Counted from the stretch's first letter, positions 8,998 through 18,070 are shown. The stretch is DNA of 64,000 bases from Noviluteimonas gilva (GCF_009740395.1 NZ_WOXT01000005.1:186001-250000); one strand, 5' to 3'. Translations and numbers: made by a program. Notes: generated by a model from the sequence alone, not told the origin.

Positions 8998-9329
8998 GCC
9001 TTCTGCGCTTCGGCGATCATCCGCGCCAGCTCGCCGGCCTCGGCGAGTTCGCACGTGATGTCGCACCCGCCGATGAGCTCGCCGTTGATGAACAACTGCG
9101 GGAACGTCGGCCAATCCGAGTAACGCGGCAGGTTGGCGCGGATCTCCGGCTCCTCGAGCACGTTGACCGTATGCAGCTGCGAGGCGCCGGCACCCTTGAG
9201 GGCCTGCACCGCGCGGCTGGAGAAGCCGCACATCGGGAACTGCGGGGTGCCTTTCATGAAGAGCACGATGGGATGGCCGGTGACTTCGGCCCGGATGCGC
9301 TCCTGGATGGGCACGGACTGCAGGGACAT
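8994..9329 (-). CDS. grxD: Monothiol glutaredoxin Grx4
   Basis: The 111-residue protein carries the CGFS active-site signature (Cys34 to Ser37), with Lys26 and the WPTFPQLF and GGCD segments that bind glutathione. CGFS glutaredoxins carry and transfer [2Fe-2S] clusters, usually with a BolA partner, and take part in iron-sulfur cluster assembly and iron sensing in the cytoplasm. The ATG at 9329 has GGAG upstream and gives the usual length. The gene is divergent from sodB (76 bp between the starts), a sensible iron/oxidative-stress pairing, and is first in an operon with the SDR and marC genes. Confidence 0.93.
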   Translation of the reverse strand: MSLQSVPIQERIRAEVTGHPIVLFMKGTPQFPMCGFSSRAVQALKGAGASQLHTVNVLEEPEIRANLPRYSDWPTFPQLFINGELIGGCDITCELAEAGELARMIAEAQKA

Positions 9330-9347
9330 GGTGGCTCCGTAAAAGCG

Positions 9348-9376
9348 TTGACGCGACGTGGGGCTAGAATTGTAAG
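9348..9376 (+). promoter_or_regulatory. Candidate sigma-70 promoter of sodB
   Basis: TTGACG (9348-9353) and TGTAAG (9371-9376) are separated by 17 nt, giving 5/6 and 4/6 matches to the -35 and -10 consensus. Transcription would start about 23 nt before the sodB ATG. Confidence 0.45.
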
Positions 9377-9405
9377 TCTTCACCGCCCCCCACATGGAGT
9401 CCGTC

Positions 9406-9984
9406 ATGGCGATCGAGCTGCCGCCCCTGCCCTACGACCGCACCGCGCTGGAACCCCACATTTCGGCCGAAACGCTGGATTACCACCATGGCAAGCACCA
9501 CAAGGCCTACGTGGACAACCTCAACAAGCTGATCGCCGGCACCGAGTTCGAGTCGATGGACCTGGTGGAGATCGTGCGCAAGTCCCAGGGAGGCATGTTC
9601 AACAACGCCGCCCAGGTCTGGAACCACACCTTCTACTGGAACTGCATGAAGCCCGCCGGCGGCGGCGAGCCGCAGGGCAAGTTGGCCGATGCGATCGCCA
9701 AGGCCTTCGGCGACGTGGGCAAGTTCAAGGAGCAGTTCACCGATACCGCGATCAAGACCTTCGGTTCGGGTTGGGCGTGGCTGGTGCAGCGCCCCGATGG
9801 TTCGCTCGCGCTGGCGAGCACGCCGAACGCCGCCACGCCGATCACCGGCGAAGACGCGCCGCTGCTGACGTGCGACGTGTGGGAACACGCGTACTACGTC
9901 GACTATCGCAACGCGCGTCCGAAGTACGTCGAAGCGTTCTGGAACCTGGTGAACTGGGACTTCGTTTCGAGCCAGATGCGCTAA
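9406..9984 (+). CDS. sodB: Iron superoxide dismutase
   Basis: The product (192 aa; E. coli SodB is 193 aa) converts superoxide to hydrogen peroxide and oxygen in the cytoplasm. The four metal ligands are visible as His27, His74, Asp157 and His161, within the segments WNHTFYW and [22 protein letters not shown] and GSGWAWL are typical of the Fe/Mn family, and the overall match is to the Fe type, though Fe versus Mn or cambialistic use cannot be proved here. GGAG at 9396-9399 supports the ATG at 9406 over the one at 9394. Confidence 0.93.
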   Translation: MAIELPPLPYDRTALEPHISAETLDYHHGKHHKAYVDNLNKLIAGTEFESMDLVEIVRKSQGGMFNNAAQVWNHTFYWNCMKPAGGGEPQGKLADAIAKAFGDVGKFKEQFTDTAIKTFGSGWAWLVQRPDGSLALASTPNAATPITGEDAPLLTCDVWEHAYYVDYRNARPKYVEAFWNLVNWDFVSSQMR

Positions 9985-10003
9985 AGCCGCACCGGTTGCG
10001 ACA

Positions 10004-11143
10004 TCAACGCAGGGCCGCGATCACGGGTTCGACCTGGGATTCGCGGCCCAGCTTTTTTCCGACGCGCGCAAGCGTTTGCGCAAGTTCCTGCGGCGTATTC
10101 GCCCGCAGCGTCGCGTGCCCGACCTTGCGGCCGGCGCGCGCTTCCTTGCCATAGTCGTGCCAGTGGCCGCCGGGTTCTGCGAGCACGGCGTTCGGATCGG
10201 GCATCGTGCCGATCCAGTTGAGCATGCACGCCTCACCCACCATGCGCGTGGCGCCGAGTGGCAAGCCGAGCACTGCGCGCAGATGGTTCTGGAACTGCGA
10301 GGTCTCGCTGCCTTCGATGGTCCAGTGGCCGGAGTTGTGCACGCGCGGCGCGAGTTCGTTGGCGAGCAACTCACCATCGCGGCAGAACAACTCGAGCGCG
10401 AACACGCCGACGTAATCCAGCGCATCGGCCAGCGCGCGCGCATGCGCGATCGCCTTGTCTTCCAATTCCTGCGACACCGGCGCGGGCGCCAGGCTCGCGG
10501 ACAGCACGCCGTCGACATGCCAGTTCTGCGTCAGCGGCCACGCGCGGAATTCGCCATCGCGACCGCGCACGCCGACCACGCTCACTTCCTTGTCGAACGC
10601 GACGAAGCCTTCGAGGATCAATCCCACCGTGCGCGCCTGCCCGCCGAGCGCATCCCACGCGGCGTCGGCGTCGGCGAGCGACTTCAGGCGGAACTGGCCC
10701 TTGCCGTCGTAGCCCAGGCGACGCGTCTTGAGGATGCACGGCGTGCCGATCGTCGCGAGCGCGGCGTCGAGGCCTTCGCGCGAATCGATCGCGGAGAACG
10801 GCGGCACCGGGATGCCGAGTTCGCGGAACAAGGTCTTTTCAGCGAGGCGATCCTGCGCGACGGCCAGCGCGCGCGGGCTCGGGAACACCGGCACGCGTTC
10901 GGCCAGCCATTGCGCGGATTCGGCGGGGACGTTTTCGAAATCGAACGTCGCGACATCGATCTTCGATGCGAACTCCGACAACGCGCGTTCGTCGCGCCAG
11001 TCGCCGACGATCATCGGCGCGAACTGCCCGGCGCACGCATCGGCGACCGTGTCCATCACCAGGAAGCGCAGGCCGAGCGGCGCGCCGGAAAGAGCGAGCA
11101 TGCGGGCCAGCTGGCCGCCGCCGAGGATGCCTACGGTCGTCAT
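10004..11143 (-). CDS. purK: N5-carboxyaminoimidazole ribonucleotide synthase
   Basis: The 379-residue ATP-grasp enzyme converts AIR, bicarbonate and ATP to N5-CAIR in purine synthesis. Visible are the GILGGGQLARM nucleotide-fold start, the ATP-grasp segments ILKTRRLGYDGKGQ, FVAFDKEVSV and ELAPRVHNSGHW, and the near-universal QFQNHLRA segment. It lies 6 nt after purE on the same strand, so it is co-transcribed with its pathway partner. Confidence 0.96.
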   Translation of the reverse strand: MTTVGILGGGQLARMLALSGAPLGLRFLVMDTVADACAGQFAPMIVGDWRDERALSEFASKIDVATFDFENVPAESAQWLAERVPVFPSPRALAVAQDRLAEKTLFRELGIPVPPFSAIDSREGLDAALATIGTPCILKTRRLGYDGKGQFRLKSLADADAAWDALGGQARTVGLILEGFVAFDKEVSVVGVRGRDGEFRAWPLTQNWHVDGVLSASLAPAPVSQELEDKAIAHARALADALDYVGVFALELFCRDGELLANELAPRVHNSGHWTIEGSETSQFQNHLRAVLGLPLGATRMVGEACMLNWIGTMPDPNAVLAEPGGHWHDYGKEARAGRKVGHATLRANTPQELAQTLARVGKKLGRESQVEPVIAALR

Positions 11144-11149
11144 TCGAAT

Positions 11150-11665
11150 CTACTTTCGCGGATCGTCGTTGTTGGCGACGTCGTCGGTCTGGCGCGCGCG
11201 GAACTGCTCGAGCGCTGCGCCGATGGCCGGGTGTGTGGTGGCGAGCATCGCGGCGGCGAACAGCGCCGCGTTCGATGCGCCCGCGTTGCCGATGGCGAAC
11301 GTCGCCACCGGAATGCCGGCCGGCATCTGCACGATCGACAGCAGCGAGTCCATGCCGTTGAGCGCCTTGCTCTGCACGGGCACGCCGAGCACGGGCACCG
11401 CGGTCTTGGACGCGAGCATGCCCGGCAGGTGCGCGGCACCGCCGGCGCCGGCGATGATCGCGCGCAGCCCGCGTTGCTGCGCCGTGGCGGCGTAGTCGAA
11501 CAACACGTCCGGCGTGCGATGCGCGGAGACGACGCGCACTTCGTGCGGCACGCCCAGCGCTTCGAGTTTCTGTGCCGCGTGCTGCATCGTCTCCCAGTCC
11601 GAGCGCGAGCCCATGACGATGCCAACCAGCGGCGCGGCGTTGCCCGCGTCTTCCCTTGAGGCCAT
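11150..11665 (-). CDS. purE: N5-carboxyaminoimidazole ribonucleotide mutase
   Basis: The 171-residue protein moves the carboxyl group of N5-CAIR to give CAIR, the step after PurK. The class I PurE signatures are present: MGSRSDW (residues 18-24), SAHRTP (47-52) and the [10 protein letters not shown] loop, followed by [10 protein letters not shown]. It is the first gene of a purE-purK pair. The C-terminal dozen residues are polar and probably disordered. Confidence 0.96.
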   Translation of the reverse strand: MASREDAGNAAPLVGIVMGSRSDWETMQHAAQKLEALGVPHEVRVVSAHRTPDVLFDYAATAQQRGLRAIIAGAGGAAHLPGMLASKTAVPVLGVPVQSKALNGMDSLLSIVQMPAGIPVATFAIGNAGASNAALFAAAMLATTHPAIGAALEQFRARQTDDVANNDDPRK

Positions 11666-11744
11666 GGCGTTCCCGTGCGGCTGGCGCCTTCTGCGAAGGG
11701 GGGTATTCTAGCGGGCCTTACGAAACCCTGCCCCGCGCGCGCCC

Positions 11745-12014
11745 ATGGATCGCAAGTTGCTCGACATCCTCGCCTGCCCCATCACGCGCCAGCCGCTGGC
11801 GATGCTCGATGCGCGCGGCCTGGCGGCGCTGAACGCCGTGATCGCCGAAGGCGGCATCCAGCGCGCCGACGGCCAGCCGCAGACCGAGGCGCTGCGTGAA
11901 GCGCTCGTCACCCGCGACCGCAAGCTGGTCTACCGCATCGACGACGGCATCCCGGTGCTGCTGGCCGAAGAGGCGATCGGCACCGGCCAGGTGGCCGACT
12001 TCCCGCCGGCATGA
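11745..12014 (+). CDS. Trm112/UPF0434 family small protein (YcaR-like)
   Basis: The 89-residue protein has the LLDILACPITRQPL start and the LVYRIDDGIPVLL segment that define the Trm112-like UPF0434 family. It is longer than E. coli YcaR (60 aa) because of an insertion between the two segments. Trm112 proteins activate methyltransferases in other organisms; the role of the bacterial UPF0434 members is not settled. The zinc-binding cysteines of true Trm112 are mostly missing, with only one Cys here. The stop overlaps the nadC start as ATGA. Confidence 0.85.
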   Translation: MDRKLLDILACPITRQPLAMLDARGLAALNAVIAEGGIQRADGQPQTEALREALVTRDRKLVYRIDDGIPVLLAEEAIGTGQVADFPPA

Positions 12015-12859
12015 TCGACGTCGCGCCGCCGCCGAGCGCCATCGTCGAGGCCGACGTCGCGCGCGCGCTGGCCGAAGACCTCGGCACGGGCGATGTCACC
12101 GCCGCCCTGCTCCCCGACATCCGCGACACCGCGTACGTGCTGTGCAAGGAATCGGCGGTCGTCTGCGGGCGCCCGTGGTTCGATGCGTGCCATCGCGCGC
12201 TGTACCCGGAAGTGGCGATCGCCTGGCACGTCGCCGAAGGCGACCGCGTGCGCGCCGGCACGGTGGTCGCGACGCTCGAAGGCCGCGCACGCGCGCTGGT
12301 GTCGGCCGAACGCGCCGGGCTCAATTTCCTGCAGACGCTGAGCGGCACGGCCACCGTCACGGCCGACTACGTCGCCGCGGTCGCCGGCACCGGCGCGAAG
12401 ATCCTCGACACGCGCAAGACGATCCCCGGCCTGCGCGTCGCGCAGAAGTACGCGGTGCACGTCGGCGGTGGCGTCAACCATCGCATGGGCCTGTTCGACG
12501 CGGTGATGCTGAAGGAAAACCACGTGCGTGCCGCGGGTTCGCTGACGGCGGCGATCCGCAATGCGCGCACCGCGCAACCGTCGCTGCCGCTGATCGTGGA
12601 AGTGGAAACGCTGGAGCAGTTGGACGAAGCGCTGCGCGAAGGTTGCACGCGCATCCTGATCGACGAGTTCGATGCCGACACGCGCCGCGAAGCCGTGCGT
12701 CGCGCGGCGGGGCGCATTCCGCTGGAAGTCTCGGGCGGCGTGGACCTCGACACCGTGCGCGCGATCGCGCAGGACGGCGTGGATTGCATCTCGATCGGCG
12801 GACTGACCAAGCACGTCCGCGCGATCGACCTGTCGATGAAGTTGGGCCGGCGCGGCTAG
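12011..12859 (+). CDS. nadC: Nicotinate-nucleotide pyrophosphorylase (quinolinate phosphoribosyltransferase)
   Basis: The 282-residue enzyme makes nicotinate mononucleotide from quinolinate and PRPP in de novo NAD synthesis. Characteristic segments are ALAEDLGTGDVT at the start, ILDTRKTIPGLR, NHRMGLFDAVMLKENH and the C-terminal VSGGVDLDTVR with IGGLTKH. The ATG at 12011 overlaps the stop of the UPF0434 gene, so the two are translationally coupled. Confidence 0.96.
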   Translation: MIDVAPPPSAIVEADVARALAEDLGTGDVTAALLPDIRDTAYVLCKESAVVCGRPWFDACHRALYPEVAIAWHVAEGDRVRAGTVVATLEGRARALVSAERAGLNFLQTLSGTATVTADYVAAVAGTGAKILDTRKTIPGLRVAQKYAVHVGGGVNHRMGLFDAVMLKENHVRAAGSLTAAIRNARTAQPSLPLIVEVETLEQLDEALREGCTRILIDEFDADTRREAVRRAAGRIPLEVSGGVDLDTVRAIAQDGVDCISIGGLTKHVRAIDLSMKLGRRG

Positions 12860-12866
12860 AACCCGC

Positions 12867-13649
12867 TCAGCGGAACGCGAACACCAGCACCGCCGCGGCA
12901 ACCACCGCGATGCCCGCGATCAGCATCCACATCCGGTTCGGCGTCGATGCATCCGCCGCGACTTCGTCGTGGTGCGTCTCGGCCATGCCCGGCGCGATCA
13001 GCCGGAAGCGCAGCGTGTCGAAACCGATCTCGTCGCCGATGCGCGCTTCACCGCGCAACACGCGCTTGCCGTTGAGGAAGCTGCCGTTGGTCGAGCCGAG
13101 GTCTTCGAGCAGCACGCCGTCGTCGGTGGGCAACAGGCGCGCATGCATGCGCGACAGGCCGGGTTCGTCGATGCGCATGTTGCATTCGTCGGCGCGGCCG
13201 ACCGTGGTGCTGCCGAGCACGGCATAGGTGCGACCGAAGGCTTCGCCCGAGACACCGCGCAACACGTAACGCGGCAGCACGGGGCGCACCGCGGTCGCGC
13301 CCGGATCGTCGTTCGCCGATTCCGGCAAACGACCCGGAATGCCCGCGCGATGACGCACGGCGGCCGGCGCTTCCATCGACGAGAGCTTGGCTTCGACACC
13401 GTCGAACGCGACGCTGTCGCCGGGCCGCAATGCGATCAGGCCATCGACCTGGCGGCCGTTGACCGACACCGTCGTGCCCTGCGGCACGTCGAGCATCACG
13501 CCACTGGGCGTCACATGCAGCTGGCAATGTTGCGGTCGCACGCCGGGGCGATCGAGCACGATGGTCGCCTGCGGATCGGACCCCACGCGATTGACGCCGG
13601 GGCCGAGCAACACCTGCGGGTGTTCGCCGCCTGGGAAGACGAGTTTCAT
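12867..13649 (-). CDS. Tail-anchored protein with two FHA domains
   Basis: The 260-residue protein has two forkhead-associated (FHA) domains, which bind phosphothreonine peptides. The first (about 15-85) is weak; the second (about 140-205) has the canonical GR (151-152), SRMH (166-169) and STNGS (187-191) residues. A single hydrophobic helix fills residues 240-259 and ends one residue before the C-terminus, so the FHA domains should face the cytoplasm as a tail-anchored protein. No Ser/Thr kinase gene lies in this window. The gene ends 7 nt from the convergent nadC gene and is divergent from the DUF3301 gene. Confidence 0.85.
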   Translation of the reverse strand: MKLVFPGGEHPQVLLGPGVNRVGSDPQATIVLDRPGVRPQHCQLHVTPSGVMLDVPQGTTVSVNGRQVDGLIALRPGDSVAFDGVEAKLSSMEAPAAVRHRAGIPGRLPESANDDPGATAVRPVLPRYVLRGVSGEAFGRTYAVLGSTTVGRADECNMRIDEPGLSRMHARLLPTDDGVLLEDLGSTNGSFLNGKRVLRGEARIGDEIGFDTLRFRLIAPGMAETHHDEVAADASTPNRMWMLIAGIAVVAAAVLVFAFR

Positions 13650-13744
13650 GCGTGTGGCTCCATCGCGTCCTGCGTGTGTGACGTCATTTGAATTCCCCCG
13701 CCTGCAGCCTTGCAGGGCCGCCAGCGCGCCGTCACATTAGGGGG

Positions 13745-14071
13745 ATGGGAAGTCTTCTAGTTGTGATGATCGTCGCAGGCCTCGCCTTCGCGTACTGGAG
13801 CGCGGGCCGCGCGGCGGCCGAACGCGCCGAAGCGCTCGGGCGCGACGCCTGCAGTGCCGCGGGCGTGCAATGGCTCGATCAATCGGTGCATGCATCGGGC
13901 TTGCGGCTGCAGCGCGGCGAAGACGGGTGGCTCGGGTTCGAGCGCACGTTCCGTTTCGAGTATTCCTACGACGGCAGCGACCGGCACATCGGCCGGCTGG
14001 TGTTGCGCAAGGGTCGGCTGGTGTCGTTCGTCGGCCCGACGCGGGCGGCGAACGTCATCCAATTGCACTGA
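13745..14071 (+). CDS. DUF3301 family membrane-anchored protein
   Basis: The 108-residue protein has one N-terminal hydrophobic helix (about 1-18) followed by a small soluble domain containing ALGRDACSAAGVQWLDQSV and FRFEYSYDG, matching the DUF3301 family of gammaproteobacteria. Function is unknown. An AGGGGG lies right against the ATG at 13745, a poor distance, so a start at the Met at 13766 is possible though it would cut the helix. It converges with sspB, with 3 nt between the stops. Confidence 0.75.
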   Translation: MGSLLVVMIVAGLAFAYWSAGRAAAERAEALGRDACSAAGVQWLDQSVHASGLRLQRGEDGWLGFERTFRFEYSYDGSDRHIGRLVLRKGRLVSFVGPTRAANVIQLH

Positions 14072-14074
14072 GCG

Positions 14075-14527
14075 TTACTTGATCACCCGCAGGTGGCCGC
14101 GACGCGGCGGCGACTGCCCTTGCGTTTCGGGCGTCGCATCGGTCGGCGGCGGCGTGGGTTCGTCGTGCGGGCCGGAGGGATCGTCGGGCAGCGCCATGCC
14201 CTGCCCTGTTTCGCGGGCGTAGATCGCAAGCACCGCGTGGATCGGCACGATCACCGGATGGCTCACGCCACCGAAGCGCGCGGTGAAGGTCACCGCATCG
14301 TTGTCGATCAGCAATCGTGCGACGGCACGCTCGGCGATGTTGAGCACGACCTTGCCATCGCTCACCGCCTGCGGCGGCACCTGCACGCCCGAGCGCGTCG
14401 CATCGACGAGCAGATGCGGCGTCATGCCGTTGTCGGCGATCCATTCGTTGAGCGCCCGCAACAAGTACGGGCGGTGGCTGGTCATCGAAGGGCCGGAGTC
14501 GCCGGTGCCGGTACGTTCGTCTTCCAT
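14075..14527 (-). CDS. sspB: ClpXP adaptor / stringent starvation protein B
   Basis: The protein (150 aa) starts its fold with SHRPYLLRALNEWIADNG and contains the beta-strand segments typical of SspB. It binds ssrA-tagged proteins and delivers them to the ClpXP protease. The C-terminal 40 residues are polar and Pro-rich and end in the basic/hydrophobic RGHLRVIK, which matches the ClpX-docking tail. I use the ATG at 14527; the one at 14485, just before the conserved fold, is also possible. It follows sspA on the same strand, the usual order. Confidence 0.93.
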   Translation of the reverse strand: MEDERTGTGDSGPSMTSHRPYLLRALNEWIADNGMTPHLLVDATRSGVQVPPQAVSDGKVVLNIAERAVARLLIDNDAVTFTARFGGVSHPVIVPIHAVLAIYARETGQGMALPDDPSGPHDEPTPPPTDATPETQGQSPPRRGHLRVIK

Positions 14528-14555
14528 GAATCGAGTCTAGCCGCTTCGTACGTCC

Positions 14556-15191
14556 TCAGGCCGGGACGACGCGCAACTTCCTTTCCTGGTCGGTGAGGCT
14601 GCGGAGGAAGCCGGGATTGCGGAAGATGCGGTTGCCGTAATCCTCGATCACCTTGCCGTCCTTCGGCAGCGGGATGTCGAGCGCCTCCAGGCGCCAGATG
14701 ATCGGGGCCATCGCGCAGTCGGCCAGGCTCATTTCCGGATTCAGGAAGAACTTGCTGGCCTTGAACAGCGGCACCGAGGCGGTGAGCAGTTCCTTCAGGC
14801 GCTTGCGGCCGGCTTCGGCCTGCTGGCGGTTGCCCAGCTGGATGGCCTGCACCTGCGGGACCCAATCGTGCTCCAGGCGGAGCATCGCCAGGCGCAGGCG
14901 GGCGCGCGAGAGCGGGTCGACCGGCATCAGCGGCGGATGCGGATAGCGCTCGTCGAGGTATTCGGTGACGACCGACGCCGCGTACAGCACCAGCTCGCGC
15001 TCGACCAGGGTCGGCACCGAGTGATACGGATTGAGGTCGATCAGGTCTTCCGGCGGATTTTGCGGATCGACCGCGATCAGGTCGTAGGTGACGCCTTTGG
15101 CCGCCAGGACCAGGCGCACGCGGTGGCACAGCACGTCGTCGGTCGACGAGAACAACGTCAGGGCATTACGCATACGCGGGCTCGCGGCCAT
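14556..15191 (-). CDS. sspA: Stringent starvation protein A
   Basis: The 211-residue protein has a glutathione-S-transferase fold: a thioredoxin-like N-terminal half with LFSSTDDVLCHRVRLVLAAKG and a helical C-terminal half with the FLNPEMSLADCAMAPIIWR segment. SspA binds RNA polymerase holoenzyme and alters promoter use in stationary phase and stress; it is not an active transferase. GGAG upstream fits either of two adjacent ATGs (15194 or 15191). It precedes sspB and follows the cytochrome bc1 genes, an arrangement common in gammaproteobacteria. The 217 bp between sspA and petC hold nothing I can name. Confidence 0.93.
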   Translation of the reverse strand: MAASPRMRNALTLFSSTDDVLCHRVRLVLAAKGVTYDLIAVDPQNPPEDLIDLNPYHSVPTLVERELVLYAASVVTEYLDERYPHPPLMPVDPLSRARLRLAMLRLEHDWVPQVQAIQLGNRQQAEAGRKRLKELLTASVPLFKASKFFLNPEMSLADCAMAPIIWRLEALDIPLPKDGKVIEDYGNRIFRNPGFLRSLTDQERKLRVVPA

Positions 15192-15408
15192 CATCGATCT
15201 CTCCATCGATCGCAGCGCCGATCGCGGACGGGACCCCACAGGGAGATCCCGTACGTCGGCTTGGCGCCGCCCACCCCTTGCGGACGGTCGCCACGACTTC
15301 CCGAGCCTAGCGCCGGTTCCGGAAAAAGTCGCCACCCCTGGCGCCTGCTTCCGGTGGCCGAATCAGACTCTGCCCGTCAGGGCAGGGGTCGGATCCGGCC
15401 GCGCGCGC

Positions 15409-16158
15409 TTAGTGCACGTCCTTCCAGTATTCCTTCTTGACCAAATACGCGAGGAACGTGAATGCCGCAAGGAACAGGACCACCCACACGCCGAGGCTCT
15501 GGCGCTTGAGGGCGGCCGGCTCGCCGGCGTACTCGAGGAATGCGCTGATGTCGCGGACGCTCTGGTCGAACTGCTCGGCCGACTGCGTGCCGGGCGAACG
15601 CAATTCCAGGCGCTCGACGTGCTGCTCGCCGGCTTCGTTCGGCTTGGAGAGCACGGCGTGCTGCAGGCCCTGCATTTCCCACAGCGGGTTGGGCATGGAC
15701 ACGTTCGGGAAGAGCGTGTTGTTCCAGCCGACCGGGCGGGTTTCGTCGAGGTAGAACGACTTGAGGTAGGTGTAGATCCAGTCGCTGCCGCGGACGCGCG
15801 AGATCAGGCTGAGGTCCGGCGGCATCTTGCCGAAGGCCGGCTGCGCGTGCGCCGCCGTCATCGACGTGCCGATGGTCTCGCCGACCTTGACGCCCGTCAG
15901 GTTGAGGTTCGCCTGCACGTCGTCTTCGGACAGGCCGAGGTCTTCGGCCATGCGCGAATAACGCAGGTACTTCAGCGAATGGCAGCCGCTGCAGTAGTTC
16001 ATGTACAGCTGCGCGCCGCGCTGGAGCGATGCGCGATCGTCGAGGCGCACGCCCGACTGCTGCAGGTTGCCGCCTTCGTTTGCGAAGGCGAGCGAAGCGG
16101 TCAGCAGACCCGCGGCGAGCACCGCGGCCTTGCCGGCGCGGACGAAGAAGTTAGTCAT
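15409..16158 (-). CDS. petC: Ubiquinol-cytochrome c reductase, cytochrome c1
   Basis: The 249-residue protein has a signal sequence (about 1-26), the haem c motif CSGCH (56-60), a KMPPDLSLISR segment and a C-terminal membrane anchor (about 218-236). It accepts electrons from the Rieske protein in the periplasm and passes them to soluble cytochrome c. Its start overlaps the end of petB by 8 nt; it is the last gene of the petABC operon. Confidence 0.96.
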   Translation of the reverse strand: MTNFFVRAGKAAVLAAGLLTASLAFANEGGNLQQSGVRLDDRASLQRGAQLYMNYCSGCHSLKYLRYSRMAEDLGLSEDDVQANLNLTGVKVGETIGTSMTAAHAQPAFGKMPPDLSLISRVRGSDWIYTYLKSFYLDETRPVGWNNTLFPNVSMPNPLWEMQGLQHAVLSKPNEAGEQHVERLELRSPGTQSAEQFDQSVRDISAFLEYAGEPAALKRQSLGVWVVLFLAAFTFLAYLVKKEYWKDVH

Positions 16159-17425
16159 GCATCGTCACCCGTTCCGGCACCGGCTTGGTCCGATCCAGTT
16201 TCGTCCAGATCGGCATGGTGATGAAGAAAACGAAATACAGGAAGGTCAGCACGCGGCCGATGATCACTTCGGACGGGTCCGTGCCCGGGCCGCCGCCGAT
16301 CTTGCCGAGCCAGACGAAGCACACGGCGAGCATCAGCAACATCGCCCACGACAGCTTGCCGCGGTAGCGGTAGGACTTCACCGGCGACTTGTCGAGCCAC
16401 GGCACCAGGAACAGCACGGCGATCGCGGCGAACATCACCAGCACGCCCCACAGCTTGATGGCGAACCACGACGGGATCACGCGCAACATCGCGTAGTACG
16501 GCGTGAAGTACCACGTCGGCTTGATGTGCTCCGGCGTCACCAGGCGGTTGGCTTCCGTGAAGTTGTCGTGCTCCAGGAACAAGCCGCCGAAGGTCGGCGC
16601 GAAGAAGATGATGAAGGCCGCCAGGATCAGGAAGAACCCGACGCCGAACAGATCCTTGCCCGTCGTGTAGTACGGGTGGAACGGGATGCCGTCGGCCGGC
16701 GCGGTCGTGGACCAGCGATTGCCCTTCGGACCCTTCTTGATGTCCACGCCGTCGGGGTTGTTGGACCCGACTTCATGCAGCGCGCCCAGGTGCAGCACGA
16801 CCAGCAGCAGCAACACCAGCGGCAGCGCGATCACGTGCAGCGCGAAGAAGCGGTTGAGCGTGGCGTCGCCGGGCAGGTAGTCGCCCATGATCCATTCGGT
16901 CAGGCCGTTGCCGATGACCGGGATCGCGCCGAAGAGCGAAATGATCACCTTCGCGCCCCAGAACGACATCTGGCCCCACGGCAGCACGTAGCCCATGAAG
17001 GCTTCGGCCATCAGCACCAGGTACAGCACCATGCCGATGACCCACACCAGTTCGCGCGGCTTCTGGTACGAGCCGTACATCAGGCCGCGGAACATGTGCA
17101 GGTAGACGACGATGAAGAACAGCGAGGCGCCGGTCGAATGCATGTACCGGATCAGCCAGCCCCACTCCACGTCGCGCATGATGAATTCGACCGACGAGAA
17201 CGCTTCGGCCGCGGACGGCTTGAAGTGCATCGTCAGGAAGATGCCGGTCAGGATCTGGTTGACCAGCACGACCATCGCGAGCGAGCCGAAGTAGTACCAG
17301 ACGTTGAAGTTCTTCGGCGCGTAGTACTCGGTCATGTGCTTGCGGTACACCGGCATCATGCCGGGCGCGCGCGCGTTGACCCAGTCCATCACGTTGTTCG
17401 CGGTCCGCGTCAGGAGATTGGCCAT
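16151..17425 (-). CDS. petB: Ubiquinol-cytochrome bc1 complex, cytochrome b
   Basis: The 424-residue integral membrane subunit carries both b haems and the quinol sites. Histidine ligands are visible in MHSTGASLFFIVVYLHM and in FALHVIALPLVLLLLVVLH, on the second and fourth helices. The quinol-oxidation motif, PEWY in mitochondria and alphaproteobacteria, reads PTWY here (in EHIKPTWYFTPYYAM); related gammaproteobacteria often have PVWY at this place. It lies 3 nt after petA and overlaps petC. Confidence 0.96.
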   Translation of the reverse strand: MANLLTRTANNVMDWVNARAPGMMPVYRKHMTEYYAPKNFNVWYYFGSLAMVVLVNQILTGIFLTMHFKPSAAEAFSSVEFIMRDVEWGWLIRYMHSTGASLFFIVVYLHMFRGLMYGSYQKPRELVWVIGMVLYLVLMAEAFMGYVLPWGQMSFWGAKVIISLFGAIPVIGNGLTEWIMGDYLPGDATLNRFFALHVIALPLVLLLLVVLHLGALHEVGSNNPDGVDIKKGPKGNRWSTTAPADGIPFHPYYTTGKDLFGVGFFLILAAFIIFFAPTFGGLFLEHDNFTEANRLVTPEHIKPTWYFTPYYAMLRVIPSWFAIKLWGVLVMFAAIAVLFLVPWLDKSPVKSYRYRGKLSWAMLLMLAVCFVWLGKIGGGPGTDPSEVIIGRVLTFLYFVFFITMPIWTKLDRTKPVPERVTMHD

Positions 17426-17428
17426 GGC

Positions 17429-18070
17429 TTATGCCCCTGCCTTCTGATCGACACCGATGACGATCGACGTCTCGGTTTCGTAGTGGTGCGGCGGCACGAG
17501 CAGGTTGATCGGCGCCGGCACGCCAGCGAACACGCGGCCCGCCATGTCGAAGCGCGACTTGTGGCACGGGCAGAAGTAACCGCCCTTCCATTCCGGATCG
17601 AACGGCTCGGGCTTGATCTCGGCCTTCATTTCCGGCGAGCAGCCCAGGTGGGTGCACAGGCCGACGAGGACGGAGATCTGCGGCTTGATCGAACGCAGCT
17701 CGTTGCGCGCGTACGCCGGCTGCTGGTCGAGGTTCTCGGACGTCGGATCGAGCAGTTTGGGATCGAGCGTCGGCAGGATGTCGAGCATCTGCTTGGAACG
17801 CTTGACGATCCAGATCGGCTGGCCGCGCCACTCGAGCACCATGCGCGTGCCTTCGGCCAGTGCGCTGATGTCGGCGGTCACCGGGGCGCCGGCGAGCTTG
17901 GCGCGCGCGCTCGGGTTCCAGGACTTGATGAAGGGCACGGCCGCGAAGCCGACACCGACCGCACCGACCACGGCCGTGGTGGCGGTCAGGAACCGGCGAC
18001 GGCCCTGGTTGACGGGTTCCCCGTCGTGGACATGAGCGGGATCGTTGACCCCTACTCCAACATTGGCCAT
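17429..18070 (-). CDS. petA: Ubiquinol-cytochrome c reductase, Rieske iron-sulfur subunit
   Basis: The 213-residue protein has a twin-arginine motif (RRRFLTAT, about residues 24-31) followed by a hydrophobic anchor, so it is exported folded through Tat. The [2Fe-2S] ligands lie in CTHLGC and CPCHKS. It takes one electron from quinol and passes it to cytochrome c1. It is the first gene of the operon petA-petB-petC. Confidence 0.96.
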   Translation of the reverse strand: MANVGVGVNDPAHVHDGEPVNQGRRRFLTATTAVVGAVGVGFAAVPFIKSWNPSARAKLAGAPVTADISALAEGTRMVLEWRGQPIWIVKRSKQMLDILPTLDPKLLDPTSENLDQQPAYARNELRSIKPQISVLVGLCTHLGCSPEMKAEIKPEPFDPEWKGGYFCPCHKSRFDMAGRVFAGVPAPINLLVPPHHYETETSIVIGVDQKAGA

